This document shows, piece after piece, positions 7,632-16,824 of a DNA stretch of 64,000 nt; position 1 is the stretch's first letter; the number at the start of each line of letters is the position of its first letter. The position numbers and the translations under genes are program-made. The stretch covers positions 682,001 through 746,000 of the forward strand of contig MKVL01000025.1 in NCBI GenBank assembly GCA_001899205.1, written 5' to 3'. The notes under the pieces are model-generated. The model had not been told where the DNA came from. It did not search any database and saw only the letters and a list, made by a program, of their open reading frames with translations. The stretch comes from Mesorhizobium sp. 65-26 (GTDB lineage: Bacteria > Pseudomonadota > Alphaproteobacteria > Rhizobiales > Rhizobiaceae).

Positions 7632-8741
7632 ATGAGTGTCGCCACCGCCATGCCGGCCACTTCAGCGGGCGTTTCCGGCGCCGTCCTGGTTGAATTCGAC
7701 GAGGTCGAGAAATCCTACGATGGCCGCGCCTTCGCGGTAACGAAGCTGAACCTCGGCGTCGCGCGGGGCGAATTCCTGACGCTCCTCGGACCGTCGGGGT
7801 CGGGCAAGACGACGACGCTCAACATGCTTGCGGGTTTCGAGCGTCCGACACGCGGCACGATCACGCTGGAAGGCCAGCCCGTCGACCGGCTGCCGCCATA
7901 CGAGCGCAACATCGGCATGGTGTTCCAGAACTACGCGCTGTTCCCGCACATGAGCGTGGAGGAGAACGTTGCCTTTCCGCTCTCCGTTCGCCAGCTCGGG
8001 AAGGCCGACATCGCTGACCGGGTGGCGCGCGCGCTCGACATGGTGCGCCTCAGGCAGTTCGGCGATCGCAGGCCGGCCCAATTGTCGGGCGGCCAGCAGC
8101 AGCGCGTCGCGCTCGCCCGGGCACTCGTCTTCGAGCCGCGACTGGTGCTGATGGACGAGCCGCTCGGCGCGCTCGACAAGAAGCTGCGGGAACACATGCA
8201 GCTTGAGATCAAGCAACTGCACACGATGCTCGGTGTCACCATCGTCTACGTCACGCATGACCAGGGCGAGGCGTTGACGATGTCCGACCGCGTCGCCGTC
8301 TTCAACAACGGCGCGATCGCCCAGCTCGGCTCGCCGGACGATCTCTACAACACGCCGCAAAGCTCGTTCGTGGCGAGCTTCATCGGAGAGAACAACACGC
8401 TTGAAGGTGTCGTGGAGCAGGTCTCCGGCCGGGAATGCCGTGTCCGGCTGAACGGCGGTGGCGAACTCACCGCGCTGGCCGTCGGTGTGGCGCAAGGCGC
8501 TGCCTGCCACGTCGCCATCCGCCCTGAAAGACTGGGCCTCGCACCGGCCGCCGTCGGAGGCAACGCGCTGCGGGCGACGGTCGACGGGCGCATCTACCTC
8601 GGCGACCACCTGCGCCTCCTGGCCAGGCTTGGCAACGACCAGATTCTGACCGTGAAGGTCGGTCCGGAAGCGACCATGGCGAACGGCGAGATCGTGACGG
8701 TCTCGTGCGCGCCCAACGACTGCCGTGCCTTTCCTGCCTAG
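7632..8741 (+). CDS. ABC transporter ATP-binding protein, PotA-like (polyamine class)
   Basis: A 369-residue ATPase that energises import from the cytoplasmic face of the membrane. Walker A is GPSGSGKTT (about residue 54), the Q-loop is in [20 protein letters not shown], the signature is [15 protein letters not shown], Walker B is [12 protein letters not shown] and the switch His is in [14 protein letters not shown]. The C-terminal third is a TOBE domain (AIRPERLGL onwards), as in PotA/PotG. It heads a four-gene operon: ATPase, binding protein, two permeases. The neighbouring divergent MocR regulator and flavoprotein suggest an amino-compound substrate. Polyamine class is clear; the true ligand is not. 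Confidence 0.92.
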   Translation: MSVATAMPATSAGVSGAVLVEFDEVEKSYDGRAFAVTKLNLGVARGEFLTLLGPSGSGKTTTLNMLAGFERPTRGTITLEGQPVDRLPPYERNIGMVFQNYALFPHMSVEENVAFPLSVRQLGKADIADRVARALDMVRLRQFGDRRPAQLSGGQQQRVALARALVFEPRLVLMDEPLGALDKKLREHMQLEIKQLHTMLGVTIVYVTHDQGEALTMSDRVAVFNNGAIAQLGSPDDLYNTPQSSFVASFIGENNTLEGVVEQVSGRECRVRLNGGGELTALAVGVAQGAACHVAIRPERLGLAPAAVGGNALRATVDGRIYLGDHLRLLARLGNDQILTVKVGPEATMANGEIVTVSCAPNDCRAFPA

Positions 8742-8782
8742 GCTGGAATGGGCGGCGTAATTTCAAAACAGGGGAGAACGAC

Positions 8783-9835
8783 ATGAAATACGGAAGAAAA
8801 GGCCTGTTCGCGCTGGCGGCCGCCACCGCCTTGATGACGACCGGTCATGCCGCCTTTGCCGAGGAACTGTCCATCATGGCCAGCGGCGGCGCCTGGCAGG
8901 ACGCCCAGCGCAAAGCCTGGTTCGAGCCGTTCAGCAAGGAAACCGGCGTCAAGATTCTCGAGCAGGAATATCTGGGCGACCTCGGCAAGGTGAAGGCCAT
9001 GGTCGACACCGGCAACGTTCCCATCGACCTCGTAACGGTTGAAACGGCGACCGTGCTGCAGGGCTGCGACGCGGGTATCCTCGAGCGTCTCGACTATTCC
9101 AAGATCGGTCCGCGCGACAAGTTCATCGAAGGCTCCGCGCTCGACTGCGGCGTCGGCCTCGATGCCTATGGCGACATCCTTGCCTATGATCCGACGGTGC
9201 TCAAGGAAGCGCCGACCTCGGTGCTCGACCTGTTCGACACCACCAGGTTTCCGGGCAAGCGCGCGATGCGCAAATTCCCTGCCCAGAATCTCGAATGGGC
9301 GTTGATGGCCGATGGCGTGGCGCCCGCCGACGTCTACAAGGTGCTGGCCACTCCCGAAGGCGTCGACCGCGCCTTCAAGAAGCTCGATACGATCAAGAAG
9401 GACATCGTCTGGTGGGATGCCGGCGCGCAGCCCGCGCAATTGCTGGCGTCCAAGGAGGTGGTGATGACCACCGCCTGGAACGGTCGCATCCAGAACGCCA
9501 TCGACACCGACAAGAAGCCGTTCAAGATCGTATGGAACAACCAGATCCTCGAATACGACATGATCGCCATCCCGAAGGGAGCGAAGAGCCCGGACCTTGC
9601 CTACAAGTACCTGGCCTACATCAGCACGCCCGAGAACAACGCCAAGCTCGCCAGCTACATCACCTACGGGCCTGTACGCACCGACGCGGCATCGTTCGTC
9701 GCGCCTGACGCGCTGCCGAAGCTGCCCAACGCGCCGGACCACATGAGCGGCGCCTATCTGGTCGCCAACACCGAGTTCTGGGGCGACTACGGCGAAGACC
9801 TCGTCAAGCGCTTCAACGCCTGGCTGGCGCAGTAG
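8783..9835 (+). CDS. periplasmic polyamine-type substrate-binding protein
   Basis: A 350-residue extracellular solute-binding protein of the PotD/PotF class. The ATG at 8783 has GGGGAG seven bases upstream and opens a Sec signal peptide with MKYGRKGLFALAAATALMTT and a cleavage region after HAAFAEE. The mature protein shows the expected two-lobed type II binding-protein pattern: EQEYLGDLGKVKAMVDTGNV, FDTTRFPGKRAMRKFP and KDIVWWDAGAQPAQLLASKE, followed by a C-terminal helix with FWGDYGEDLVKRFNAWLAQ. Only seven bases separate it from the first permease gene. It defines the ligand, but ligand residues cannot be read with confidence by eye. Confidence 0.9.
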   Translation: MKYGRKGLFALAAATALMTTGHAAFAEELSIMASGGAWQDAQRKAWFEPFSKETGVKILEQEYLGDLGKVKAMVDTGNVPIDLVTVETATVLQGCDAGILERLDYSKIGPRDKFIEGSALDCGVGLDAYGDILAYDPTVLKEAPTSVLDLFDTTRFPGKRAMRKFPAQNLEWALMADGVAPADVYKVLATPEGVDRAFKKLDTIKKDIVWWDAGAQPAQLLASKEVVMTTAWNGRIQNAIDTDKKPFKIVWNNQILEYDMIAIPKGAKSPDLAYKYLAYISTPENNAKLASYITYGPVRTDAASFVAPDALPKLPNAPDHMSGAYLVANTEFWGDYGEDLVKRFNAWLAQ

Positions 9836-9842
9836 GCGCGGG

Positions 9843-11120
9843 ATGTCGGCGCTGCAACCCAGCGAACTCGACCGGCCCGCGCTGGCCCGCGGCCGGTCCG
9901 CCGCCGATGCCGACCTGGGGTCGGTGTCGGCGGCGCTCCGCCGAGCTGAGTTCGGCGATCGGCTGCGCTCGCTGGCGCTGGCGGCGCCGCTGCTCGTGCT
10001 GCTGGCGCTCAGCTTCGGCATTCCTATCGTTCTGCTGCTGTCACGCGCCGTCTATGATCCGACGATCGCCGACGCGTTGCCGCGCGCCAGCGTCGCGCTG
10101 GCCAACTGGGACGGCCAGGGCCTGCCGGGCGATGATGCCTTCGCGGCGATGGCGGCGGATCTCAGGGAGAACCAGGCCAAGGGCACGGCCTACGAGCTCG
10201 CCAAGGCCGTCAATGCGCGGTTGCCCGGAGCCCGCAGCCAGATCCTGAAGACGGTACGCAAGCTCGAGGATGGCGCGCAGCCGCCGGTCGACATCATGAA
10301 ATCGGTGCCGTTCTGGTCATCGCCGCCGACATGGCACGCCGTGGCCAGCGGCACGCACAGCTTTACGTCCTTCTATCTGCTGAGCGCGCTTGACCTGCGC
10401 TGGAACAGCGATGGCGGCATCGAGCCGGTGCCGCCGGAACAGGCCATGTTCCTGCAGGTCTTCATGCGCACCTTCTTTGTCGCCGCCGCCGTGACGCTGG
10501 CGACGTTGCTGCTCGGCTTCCCTCTGGCCTATCTCATAGCCAGCGTGCCGAGAGGACTGGCCGCAGTGCTGATCGTGGCGGTGCTGCTGCCGTTCTGGAC
10601 ATCGATCCTTGTGCGTACCGCCGCCTGGACCGTGCTGTTGCAGAAGTTCGGGCTGGTCAACGACCTGCTTCTGTGGCTCGGCGTCGCTGGCGACCGGCTC
10701 GATCTCATGTACAGCCGCATCGGCCTGATCATCGCCATGACCCACATCCAGCTGCCGTTCACGCTGCTGCCGATCTACAGCGTCATGCGTACCATCAAAC
10801 CCTCGCAGATGAAGGCTGCCTATTCGCTCGGCGCCAGGCCGTTCACCGCCTTCCGGCGCGTCTACCTCCCACAGGTCTTCCCCGGCATCATGGCCGGCTG
10901 CCTGCTGACCTTCATATTGTGCCTGGGCTACTACATCACGCCGGCCCTGATCGGCGGCGCCAGCGATCAGCTGATCAGCAATTTCATCGCCAACTACGTC
11001 AACGTCGAACTGAACTGGGAGATGGCGGCGGCGCTGAGTTTCATCCTGCTCGTTTTCACGCTCGCGCTGTTCGGTATTTTCGCCCGCATCCTCGGTCTCG
11101 ACCGCCTCAAGCTGGTGTAG
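9843..11120 (+). CDS. ABC transporter permease, PotB-like
   Basis: A 425-residue inner-membrane permease of the binding-protein-dependent transport family. After a cytoplasmic N-terminus of about 50 residues comes one membrane helix (LALAAPLLVLLALSFGIPIV). A long hydrophilic insert of roughly 130 residues follows, then five more helices. That insert, containing a helical stretch around KGTAYELAKAVNARLPGARS, makes the protein longer than a standard PotB of about 285 residues but is common in rhizobial relatives. The EAA-loop equivalent is AAYSLGARPFTAFRRVYLPQ, the contact site for the ATPase. It forms a heterodimer with the next gene product. Confidence 0.9.
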   Translation: MSALQPSELDRPALARGRSAADADLGSVSAALRRAEFGDRLRSLALAAPLLVLLALSFGIPIVLLLSRAVYDPTIADALPRASVALANWDGQGLPGDDAFAAMAADLRENQAKGTAYELAKAVNARLPGARSQILKTVRKLEDGAQPPVDIMKSVPFWSSPPTWHAVASGTHSFTSFYLLSALDLRWNSDGGIEPVPPEQAMFLQVFMRTFFVAAAVTLATLLLGFPLAYLIASVPRGLAAVLIVAVLLPFWTSILVRTAAWTVLLQKFGLVNDLLLWLGVAGDRLDLMYSRIGLIIAMTHIQLPFTLLPIYSVMRTIKPSQMKAAYSLGARPFTAFRRVYLPQVFPGIMAGCLLTFILCLGYYITPALIGGASDQLISNFIANYVNVELNWEMAAALSFILLVFTLALFGIFARILGLDRLKLV

Positions 11121-11122
11121 CC

Positions 11123-11950
11123 ATGCTGCTGTCTCCATATCCCACGCTAGGCGAACGAATCCGCATCGCACTGCTCTGGCTGTGGTGCGGGCTGGTGATC
11201 CTCTTCCTGCTGGTGCCGATCCTCGTTCCGGTTCCGCTGTCCTTCAACAGCGGCGCTTTCTTCGTCTTCCCGCTCGAGGGGTTCTCTACGCGCTGGTACG
11301 GGGTCGTGCTCGGCACGCAGCGCTGGCAATCGGCGATCGGCAACAGCCTGATCGTCGCCTTCGGCACCACGCTGATCGCGACCACGCTCGGCACGCTCAC
11401 GGCGATTGCGCTCTCCGACGAGAAATTCCCGGGCCGCCGCATCGTGATGCCGCTGCTCCTGTCGCCACTGATCGTGCCGGTGGTGATCACCGCCGTCGGA
11501 TCGTACCTCTTCTACGCCCGCGTCGGCCTGGCCAGCACCTATGCCGGCATCATCCTGGCGCACACGGCGCTTGCCAGCCCGTTCGTCGTGGTGACCGTTG
11601 GCGCCAGCCTGACGGGCTTCGACCGCAACCTGATGCGTGCCGCGGCGATTTCCGGTGCCAGGCCGATGACCGCCTTCTTCCGTGTGATGCTGCCGCTGAT
11701 CCTGCCCGGTGTGCTCTCCGGCGCGGCTTTTGCCTTCGTCACCTCCTTCGACGAGGTGGTGGTGGTGCAGTTCCTGGCCAGCGCCGGCCAGCGCACCATG
11801 CCGCTCGAAATGTTCATCGGGCTGCGCGAGAAGCTGAGCCCGGCCATCACCGCCGCGGCCACATTGATGATGGCGCTGTCGATCGTACTGCTGGTGGTCG
11901 CCAACCTGCTGGCCCGGCGCGGTCAGAAACGGCCGGGCGCGGCAGGGTGA
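11123..11950 (+). CDS. ABC transporter permease, PotC-like
   Basis: A 275-residue inner-membrane permease starting at the ATG two bases after the stop of the PotB-like gene. Six hydrophobic helices are visible, the first in IALLWLWCGLVILFLLVPIL. The ATPase-contact loop is AAAISGARPMTAFFRVMLPL, with the conserved Gly. It ends the first polyamine-class operon and converges with the amidinohydrolase gene, with a gap of only 13 bases and no room for a separate terminator. Confidence 0.9.
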   Translation: MLLSPYPTLGERIRIALLWLWCGLVILFLLVPILVPVPLSFNSGAFFVFPLEGFSTRWYGVVLGTQRWQSAIGNSLIVAFGTTLIATTLGTLTAIALSDEKFPGRRIVMPLLLSPLIVPVVITAVGSYLFYARVGLASTYAGIILAHTALASPFVVVTVGASLTGFDRNLMRAAAISGARPMTAFFRVMLPLILPGVLSGAAFAFVTSFDEVVVVQFLASAGQRTMPLEMFIGLREKLSPAITAAATLMMALSIVLLVVANLLARRGQKRPGAAG

Positions 11951-11963
11951 AGGCCAGGAAGCC

Positions 11964-12896
11964 TCAGGCGGGTACGCGCTTCAGCGCCTGCGCCATGCAG
12001 TGGATGCCGCCGCCGGTCTTGGATATCTCGCTCATGTCGACGGCGGCAACCTCGAAGCCGCGCGCTTTCAACTGGCCGATCAGCGTCTTGCTCGAAGTGG
12101 GCGCGATCACCCGGTCCTTGCCGAGCGACATGAAGTTGCAGCCGAGCGCCATCGTGTCCTGGAAGGGCACGTCGATGATCTCGTGGCCTTTGCCCTTCAG
12201 CCAGTCGACGATGCCGGGCTCGGTGCAGGTGAGGCAGACCGCGGTGAGTTTTTCGGCGATAGGCACCACCATCAGGTCGATGTGGACATAGTATTCGTCG
12301 ATGAAGGCGAGGCGTGTCTCCCAACCTTCCTTCTCGAACCAGTCCTGCACCTGGCGCGCGCCTTCTTCCTGGGTGCGGGCGCCGCCGCAGCCGATCAGCA
12401 CCACGCCGTCCTCGATGACGTTGAAGTCGCCGCCCTCGAAAGTGCCGGCCGTCACCATGTCGTAGATCGGGATGCCGAGCTTCTCATAGGTGCGGATCGC
12501 GGCGTAGTTCTCGCCGCGCCGCCACCAGTTGGCCATGGCGGTGATGAAGGCGCCGTAGGGCGTCATGACGCTGGAATCGCGTGAATAGACCTGCATCGGC
12601 AGTTCCGGCGTCGGCTCGTGCCAATGGATGTTGACGCCGAAATGCTCGTAGGCCGCGACGAGGTCCTTGTGCTGCGCCTGCGCGATCTGCACGTTGCAGG
12701 GCGCCTCGCGCAGATGCTTCCTCGACAGCGAGCTGGTCGACAGATGGCGCAGGAAGTTGGGCGAGCCGAGCAGGACGTCGGTGAGCACGTCGGTCTCGTT
12801 GGCGAAGCCCCACGCGGTCAGCGGCTTGGTGCCGCCATTGGGATTGCGGCGCTGTAGCGAGAACGGCTCTGCGACGATGCGATCATGGACGGTCAT
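11964..12896 (-). CDS. amidinotransferase/DDAH-superfamily guanidino hydrolase
   Basis: A 310-residue enzyme of the pentein fold (arginine deiminase, dimethylargininase and amidinotransferase superfamily). Visible active-site elements are the acidic pocket in YSRDSSVMTPYGAF, GTFEGGDFNV, the catalytic His in EYYVHIDLMVVPI and the catalytic Cys near the C-terminus in GGGIHCMAQALKR. It should hydrolyse a C-N bond of a guanidino compound, giving citrulline-, carbamoyl- or urea-type products. The ATG at 12896 has GAGGAG at ideal distance; the open frame continues into the upstream gene but that part is not coding. It lies 37 bases behind the AbgB-like amidohydrolase and probably shares its transcript. 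Substrate unresolved: dimethylarginine, arginine derivative or another guanidine. Confidence 0.85.
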   Translation of the reverse strand: MTVHDRIVAEPFSLQRRNPNGGTKPLTAWGFANETDVLTDVLLGSPNFLRHLSTSSLSRKHLREAPCNVQIAQAQHKDLVAAYEHFGVNIHWHEPTPELPMQVYSRDSSVMTPYGAFITAMANWWRRGENYAAIRTYEKLGIPIYDMVTAGTFEGGDFNVIEDGVVLIGCGGARTQEEGARQVQDWFEKEGWETRLAFIDEYYVHIDLMVVPIAEKLTAVCLTCTEPGIVDWLKGKGHEIIDVPFQDTMALGCNFMSLGKDRVIAPTSSKTLIGQLKARGFEVAAVDMSEISKTGGGIHCMAQALKRVPA

Positions 12897-12933
12897 GCGG
12901 ATCTCCTCGATCAGGTGGTTATTCTCTGGATGG

Positions 12934-14526
12934 TCATGCGGTCGGTGCGGTCGGGATCCACCACTCGCGACCGCGCGGCGTGGTGACGTATTCCGGCCAG
13001 CGGAAGTGGATCGGCGCCTCATAGTCGCAGAGCGGCGCGATCCAGTTCGAGCCGCCGATGCCGCCGCCGGTACGATGGACGAATTCGTCCATCGCGGCGT
13101 CGCGCGCCGCCTTGTCCTCGAGCAGGCGCAGCGCGGCGAGCGCGATCGTCCTGGCGGCGCAGTTCACCATGGGGTCGATCGTGGCGGGTATCCCGCCCAG
13201 CGCGTTCATGACCCAGCCCGGCCAGGCGTGGCCTTTTTCGGCGCGCAGCGCCGGTCGCGCGACATAGAAGCGCGCCGTCGGCGCGTGCCAGCTCATGTCG
13301 GTGTAGTCGTCCGAAGTCGAATTCACCTGAGAGGGCGGCAGGTCGCGGCGCAGTATGGCTTCGGCGTCCTGCGGGCTGATCAGCCGTTCCAGTTCGTCGA
13401 TGAATGGATTTTCGGTCGCGACGCCGCCGGCATTGACCTGGATTTCGCGCCCGATCGCTCTTGCGGCCTCATTCCAGCGTGGCGGCCCGACGGTCGACAG
13501 CGCCTCGTAGGCGATGCCGGCCATGGCGTGGTTGGCGAGGCCGGGACGCGACTTCGACACCCAGTGCCGCTCGTAGCGGCAGCCGCTGATGGCGGCGGCC
13601 GCCGCCGCGTTGCGGTCGAGCACGGCGGTCACCTGCTCGGCCATGCCTATGGTCGGAACGCGGATCATGTACTGGATCTCGGCCAACCCGGCCGGCAGAT
13701 TGTCGGCCGTCGCCTGTCCCGCGGTCAGGATCGCCTCGCTGATCGACCAGCCGCCCTGATGCGGCAGCATGGAATCGCGCAGCGCCTTGGAGGCCATGTA
13801 CATCGTCATCAGCGCGTCGTTGGCGCCCGGCGCGCGCACCGCCGAATGCGCTTGCGGGATCGGCGCTCCATCGCTTGCGCGTATCCAGTTCTCCGGCTCG
13901 TCGCACACGAAACGATAGATCATCGAGTAGGCCGCGCCGCAGTGCGTGTCCCAGCGCGCCGTGTTGCAGAGCGGCAGCATGTAGAAGGGGTGGAAGGAGA
14001 TCATGCCGGCGAGGCCGTCATAGTAGCCCCTGGCGGCGTGGATCGGCTTCGAGCCGCGCACCTTTTCGGCCGGCTCTCCGGTGAAGCGCAGCGTGCCCGT
14101 GATGCCGTGGCGCTGCATCGCGGCCTTGGTGGCGAGCAGGCCGCCGAGGCTCGCCATGCCGAGGCCGGAATGCGGATCCGTGTGGCCGCCGGCCTCGACG
14201 GAAAGACCGGGGCGGGCGCGCCTGACAGTCGCGGCGTCCTGGCAATTGCCGGGCACGGCGTCGTACTCGGCATACATGCCGATGGTGGGGCCGGGGCCGT
14301 TGGTCCAGTGGGCGCAGAAGGCGGTCGGCATGCCGCCCGAGCCTTCCTCCACGGAAAATCCCTCTTGCCTCAGCCGTTCTGTATACCAGGCCGCCGACTG
14401 GTATTCCCGCCACGCGGTCTCGCCGAAGTCGAAGATCGTCCGCGTCCAGGCCGATAGCGAGGGCTGCATGCCGTCGATGCTGGCAAGCGCGGTTTCTTGT
14501 GCCGAAGTCGTCACCGGTTTCTCCAT
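12934..14526 (-). CDS. M20-family amidohydrolase, AbgB-like
   Basis: A 530-residue metallo-amidohydrolase resembling p-aminobenzoyl-glutamate hydrolase subunit B, expected to release an amine by cleaving an N-acyl bond. The metal-site pattern runs TIGMYAEYDAVPGNCQD, GGHTDPHSGLGMASLGGL, the catalytic Glu in RFTGEPAEKVRGSK and FHPFYMLPLCN. In typical AbgB/AbgA proteins the motif around the bridging metal ligand is CGHN; here it reads HTDPHSGLG, a variant. No AbgA-like partner is present. The ATG at 14526 is preferred over one 11 codons upstream because it begins the conserved region. The LysR gene is divergent with an 83-base gap, so the pair probably shares operators. Confidence 0.82.
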   Translation of the reverse strand: MEKPVTTSAQETALASIDGMQPSLSAWTRTIFDFGETAWREYQSAAWYTERLRQEGFSVEEGSGGMPTAFCAHWTNGPGPTIGMYAEYDAVPGNCQDAATVRRARPGLSVEAGGHTDPHSGLGMASLGGLLATKAAMQRHGITGTLRFTGEPAEKVRGSKPIHAARGYYDGLAGMISFHPFYMLPLCNTARWDTHCGAAYSMIYRFVCDEPENWIRASDGAPIPQAHSAVRAPGANDALMTMYMASKALRDSMLPHQGGWSISEAILTAGQATADNLPAGLAEIQYMIRVPTIGMAEQVTAVLDRNAAAAAAISGCRYERHWVSKSRPGLANHAMAGIAYEALSTVGPPRWNEAARAIGREIQVNAGGVATENPFIDELERLISPQDAEAILRRDLPPSQVNSTSDDYTDMSWHAPTARFYVARPALRAEKGHAWPGWVMNALGGIPATIDPMVNCAARTIALAALRLLEDKAARDAAMDEFVHRTGGGIGGSNWIAPLCDYEAPIHFRWPEYVTTPRGREWWIPTAPTA

Positions 14527-14609
14527 GGTCCAGAAGAAAGCAGTGAAGCCGTTTGTCAAAAAGTGATATGTTTTCCTTCTTTATGCAAATTCGGTTCACC
14601 TGAGGTCTC

Positions 14610-15506
14610 TTGAGAATCCCATCCACCCAGGCGCTGCGCGCCCTCGACAGCTTTGCCCGGCATGGCAGCGTATGGCGCGCCGCCGATGAACTGCATCTCA
14701 CCCGCAGCGCCGTCAGCCATCAGTTGCGCCTGCTGGAGCGCGACCTCGGCTTCGACTTGCTGGAGCGCATCGGCAAGGGCGTGGCGCTCACGCCGCGCGG
14801 CCAGCGCTACGCCAGCGACGTGCGCAAGGCGCTGACCGTGCTCGGCGACGCGGTGACGCGCGACGCCGGAACCGGCGTCGGCGGCTCCTTCAGCGTCAGC
14901 TGCACGCCGGGCTTCGCCTCGCTGTTCCTGTGCACGCACATCGCGGAGTTCAGGCATATGTACCCAGACGTCGCGCTGCATGTGCTGACGCCACGCCGCC
15001 TGGACGACGTCAGCAATCCGGATGTCGACGCCTTCATCGCCTTCGGGGTCGGCAACTGGCCGAACCGGGCGGTGGAGCTGCTTTGCGAGATCTCGTTCAC
15101 GCCGCTTTGCAGCCCGACCTTGCTCAACAAGGTAGGCGGCCTGTCGAAGCCGGCGGATGTCCTGCGTGCCAATCTGCTGCATCTCGGAGATACCGAGGAC
15201 TGGGCACGCTGGCTGGCGCTGGCCAAGGTCGAGAATCCGGACACCGAGGGCGGCATCTTCTTTTCCGACATGAACCTTGTCTTCTCCGCCGCGATCGCCG
15301 GCCAGGGCATCGCCATGGGCGATGAACTGACCAGCCGCCGGGCGCTCAGCGAAGGCCGGCTTATCAAGCCCTTCGACACCGCGATTCCGTCGCCGCGCTC
15401 CTACTTCCTGGTCTACGAGCATGCCAAGGCCGGGCACCCGGTGTTGAACGCGTTCAGCGGATGGCTCAGGTCGAAGCTGTCGAAGGACGGGGTTGTGGCT
15501 TACTGA
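14610..15506 (+). CDS. LysR-family transcriptional regulator (GcvA-like)
   Basis: A 298-residue regulator with an N-terminal winged helix (TQALRALDSFARHGSVWRAA, then LTRSAVSHQLRLLERDLGF and GVALTPRGQRYASDVRKAL), a linker helix and a periplasmic-binding-protein-like effector domain starting near residue 88. The recognition-helix sequence is of the GcvA/AmpR type. Start is a TTG at 14610 with a TGAGG eight bases upstream. Its divergent position to the AbgB-like amidohydrolase and amidinohydrolase genes makes those its likely targets; the second polyamine-class ABC operon begins 186 bases downstream. Confidence 0.9.
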   Translation: MRIPSTQALRALDSFARHGSVWRAADELHLTRSAVSHQLRLLERDLGFDLLERIGKGVALTPRGQRYASDVRKALTVLGDAVTRDAGTGVGGSFSVSCTPGFASLFLCTHIAEFRHMYPDVALHVLTPRRLDDVSNPDVDAFIAFGVGNWPNRAVELLCEISFTPLCSPTLLNKVGGLSKPADVLRANLLHLGDTEDWARWLALAKVENPDTEGGIFFSDMNLVFSAAIAGQGIAMGDELTSRRALSEGRLIKPFDTAIPSPRSYFLVYEHAKAGHPVLNAFSGWLRSKLSKDGVVAY

Positions 15507-15549
15507 GAAAGGGCGCCCCTTCCTCTGCCAAAGGATGAGGAATGGATAT

Positions 15550-15580
15550 GCGCTTTCGTCAATCCGGGACGAAAAAGCGC
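15550..15580 (+). terminator. stem-loop downstream of the LysR gene
   Basis: Arms 15550-15560 (GCGCTTTCGTC) and 15568-15580 pair with a two-base bulge around a seven-base loop. It lies 44 bases after the LysR stop and before the second ABC operon. No T-run follows, so termination is only probable. Confidence 0.4.
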
Positions 15581-15691
15581 GTCGCGCTCGCCCAGACGTG
15601 AATCAAATTTGCCGATGAAGCGAAAACTATTCGGTTGCGGTGAGTTTGCACCCTGCTTACGATTTCCCCTTGGGACTGAGGATGAGGCAGG

Positions 15692-16783
15692 ATGCAGCAA
15701 CCCGGCCGGGCCGCAGAAATCAAGGCAAACGGGATCGGCAAGAGCTTCGGCTCGTTCCGTGCTCTCAGCGATCTGACGCTTGATATCGGTCGCGGCGAGT
15801 TCCTCACCCTTCTAGGGCCGTCTGGCTCCGGCAAGACCACCTTCCTGATGATCCTCGCCGGCTTCGTGCAGCCGAGCGAAGGGCGCCTGTTCAGCGATGG
15901 CGCCGACATCACCGACCGACCGGCCGAGCAACGCGCCGCCGGCATGGTGTTCCAGGGCTACGCGCTGTTCCCGCACATGAGCGTCGAGCAGAACATCGCC
16001 TTTCCGCTCAAGGTCCGCAAGAAATCGGCCGGCGAGATCAAGCGTCGCGTCGGCGAGATGATCGAGCGCGTCGGGCTCAAGGGCCATGAAAAGAAGCAGC
16101 CCTCGCAGCTTTCCGGCGGCCAGCAGCAGCGCGTGGCACTTGCCCGCGCGCTGGTGTTTGAGCCTGGCGTTCTGCTGCTCGACGAACCGTTCTCGGCGCT
16201 CGACAAGAGCCTGCGCGGCCAGATGCAGGCCGAGATGAAGCGGCTGCATCAGGAAACCGGCACCACCTTCGTCTTCGTCACCCACGATCAGGGCGAGGCG
16301 CTGGCGCTGTCCTCGCGCGTCGCCATCTTCAATCACGGGCGCCTGCTTCAGGTCGGCAGGCCGGACGAGGTCTATGATAGACCGGCGAACCGCTTCGTCG
16401 CGGAATTCCTGGGCGAGATCAACATGTTGCCGCTGAAAGGCGTGCGTAGCGCCGACAATGGCGCCACCGGCCTGTGCGAGGATCGCGCGGTCAGCCTGCG
16501 CGGCAATGCCGGCGCCGTGGGCGACAACGCGATCCTGGCGATCCGGCCCGAATACATGTCCATTGCCCGCGAAGCAGCGGCCGGCGAGAACTGCATTGCC
16601 GCGACGGCGACGGCCTCTACCTATCTTGGCGCGGCGACGCGCCTCGATCTGACCACCCGCCAAGGCGCAAAGGTGACGGTTTCGGTGCCGAACGAAGTCG
16701 CGGCTTCGGCACTGGGCAACGGCAAGTCCGTCTGGCTGACCTGGCCGGCGGAGAAGGGCTTCCTTCTTCCCGACGGAGGATGA
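15692..16783 (+). CDS. ABC transporter ATP-binding protein, PotA-like (second system)
   Basis: A 363-residue ATPase: Walker [11 protein letters not shown]-loop [20 protein letters not shown], signature [15 protein letters not shown], Walker B VLLLDEPFSALD and switch His in [14 protein letters not shown], followed by a TOBE domain. It is clearly paralogous to the ATPase of the first system at 7632 but diverged throughout. It heads its own operon of ATPase, binding protein and two permeases. Start at the ATG at 15692, with AGGATGAGGC just upstream. The presence of two complete systems on either side of the hydrolase genes suggests two related ligands rather than redundancy. Confidence 0.92.
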   Translation: MQQPGRAAEIKANGIGKSFGSFRALSDLTLDIGRGEFLTLLGPSGSGKTTFLMILAGFVQPSEGRLFSDGADITDRPAEQRAAGMVFQGYALFPHMSVEQNIAFPLKVRKKSAGEIKRRVGEMIERVGLKGHEKKQPSQLSGGQQQRVALARALVFEPGVLLLDEPFSALDKSLRGQMQAEMKRLHQETGTTFVFVTHDQGEALALSSRVAIFNHGRLLQVGRPDEVYDRPANRFVAEFLGEINMLPLKGVRSADNGATGLCEDRAVSLRGNAGAVGDNAILAIRPEYMSIAREAAAGENCIAATATASTYLGAATRLDLTTRQGAKVTVSVPNEVAASALGNGKSVWLTWPAEKGFLLPDGG

Positions 16784-16824
16784 AGCCCCGCAAACAATCA
16801 ACGACAACGAAAAGGGGAACTGAA

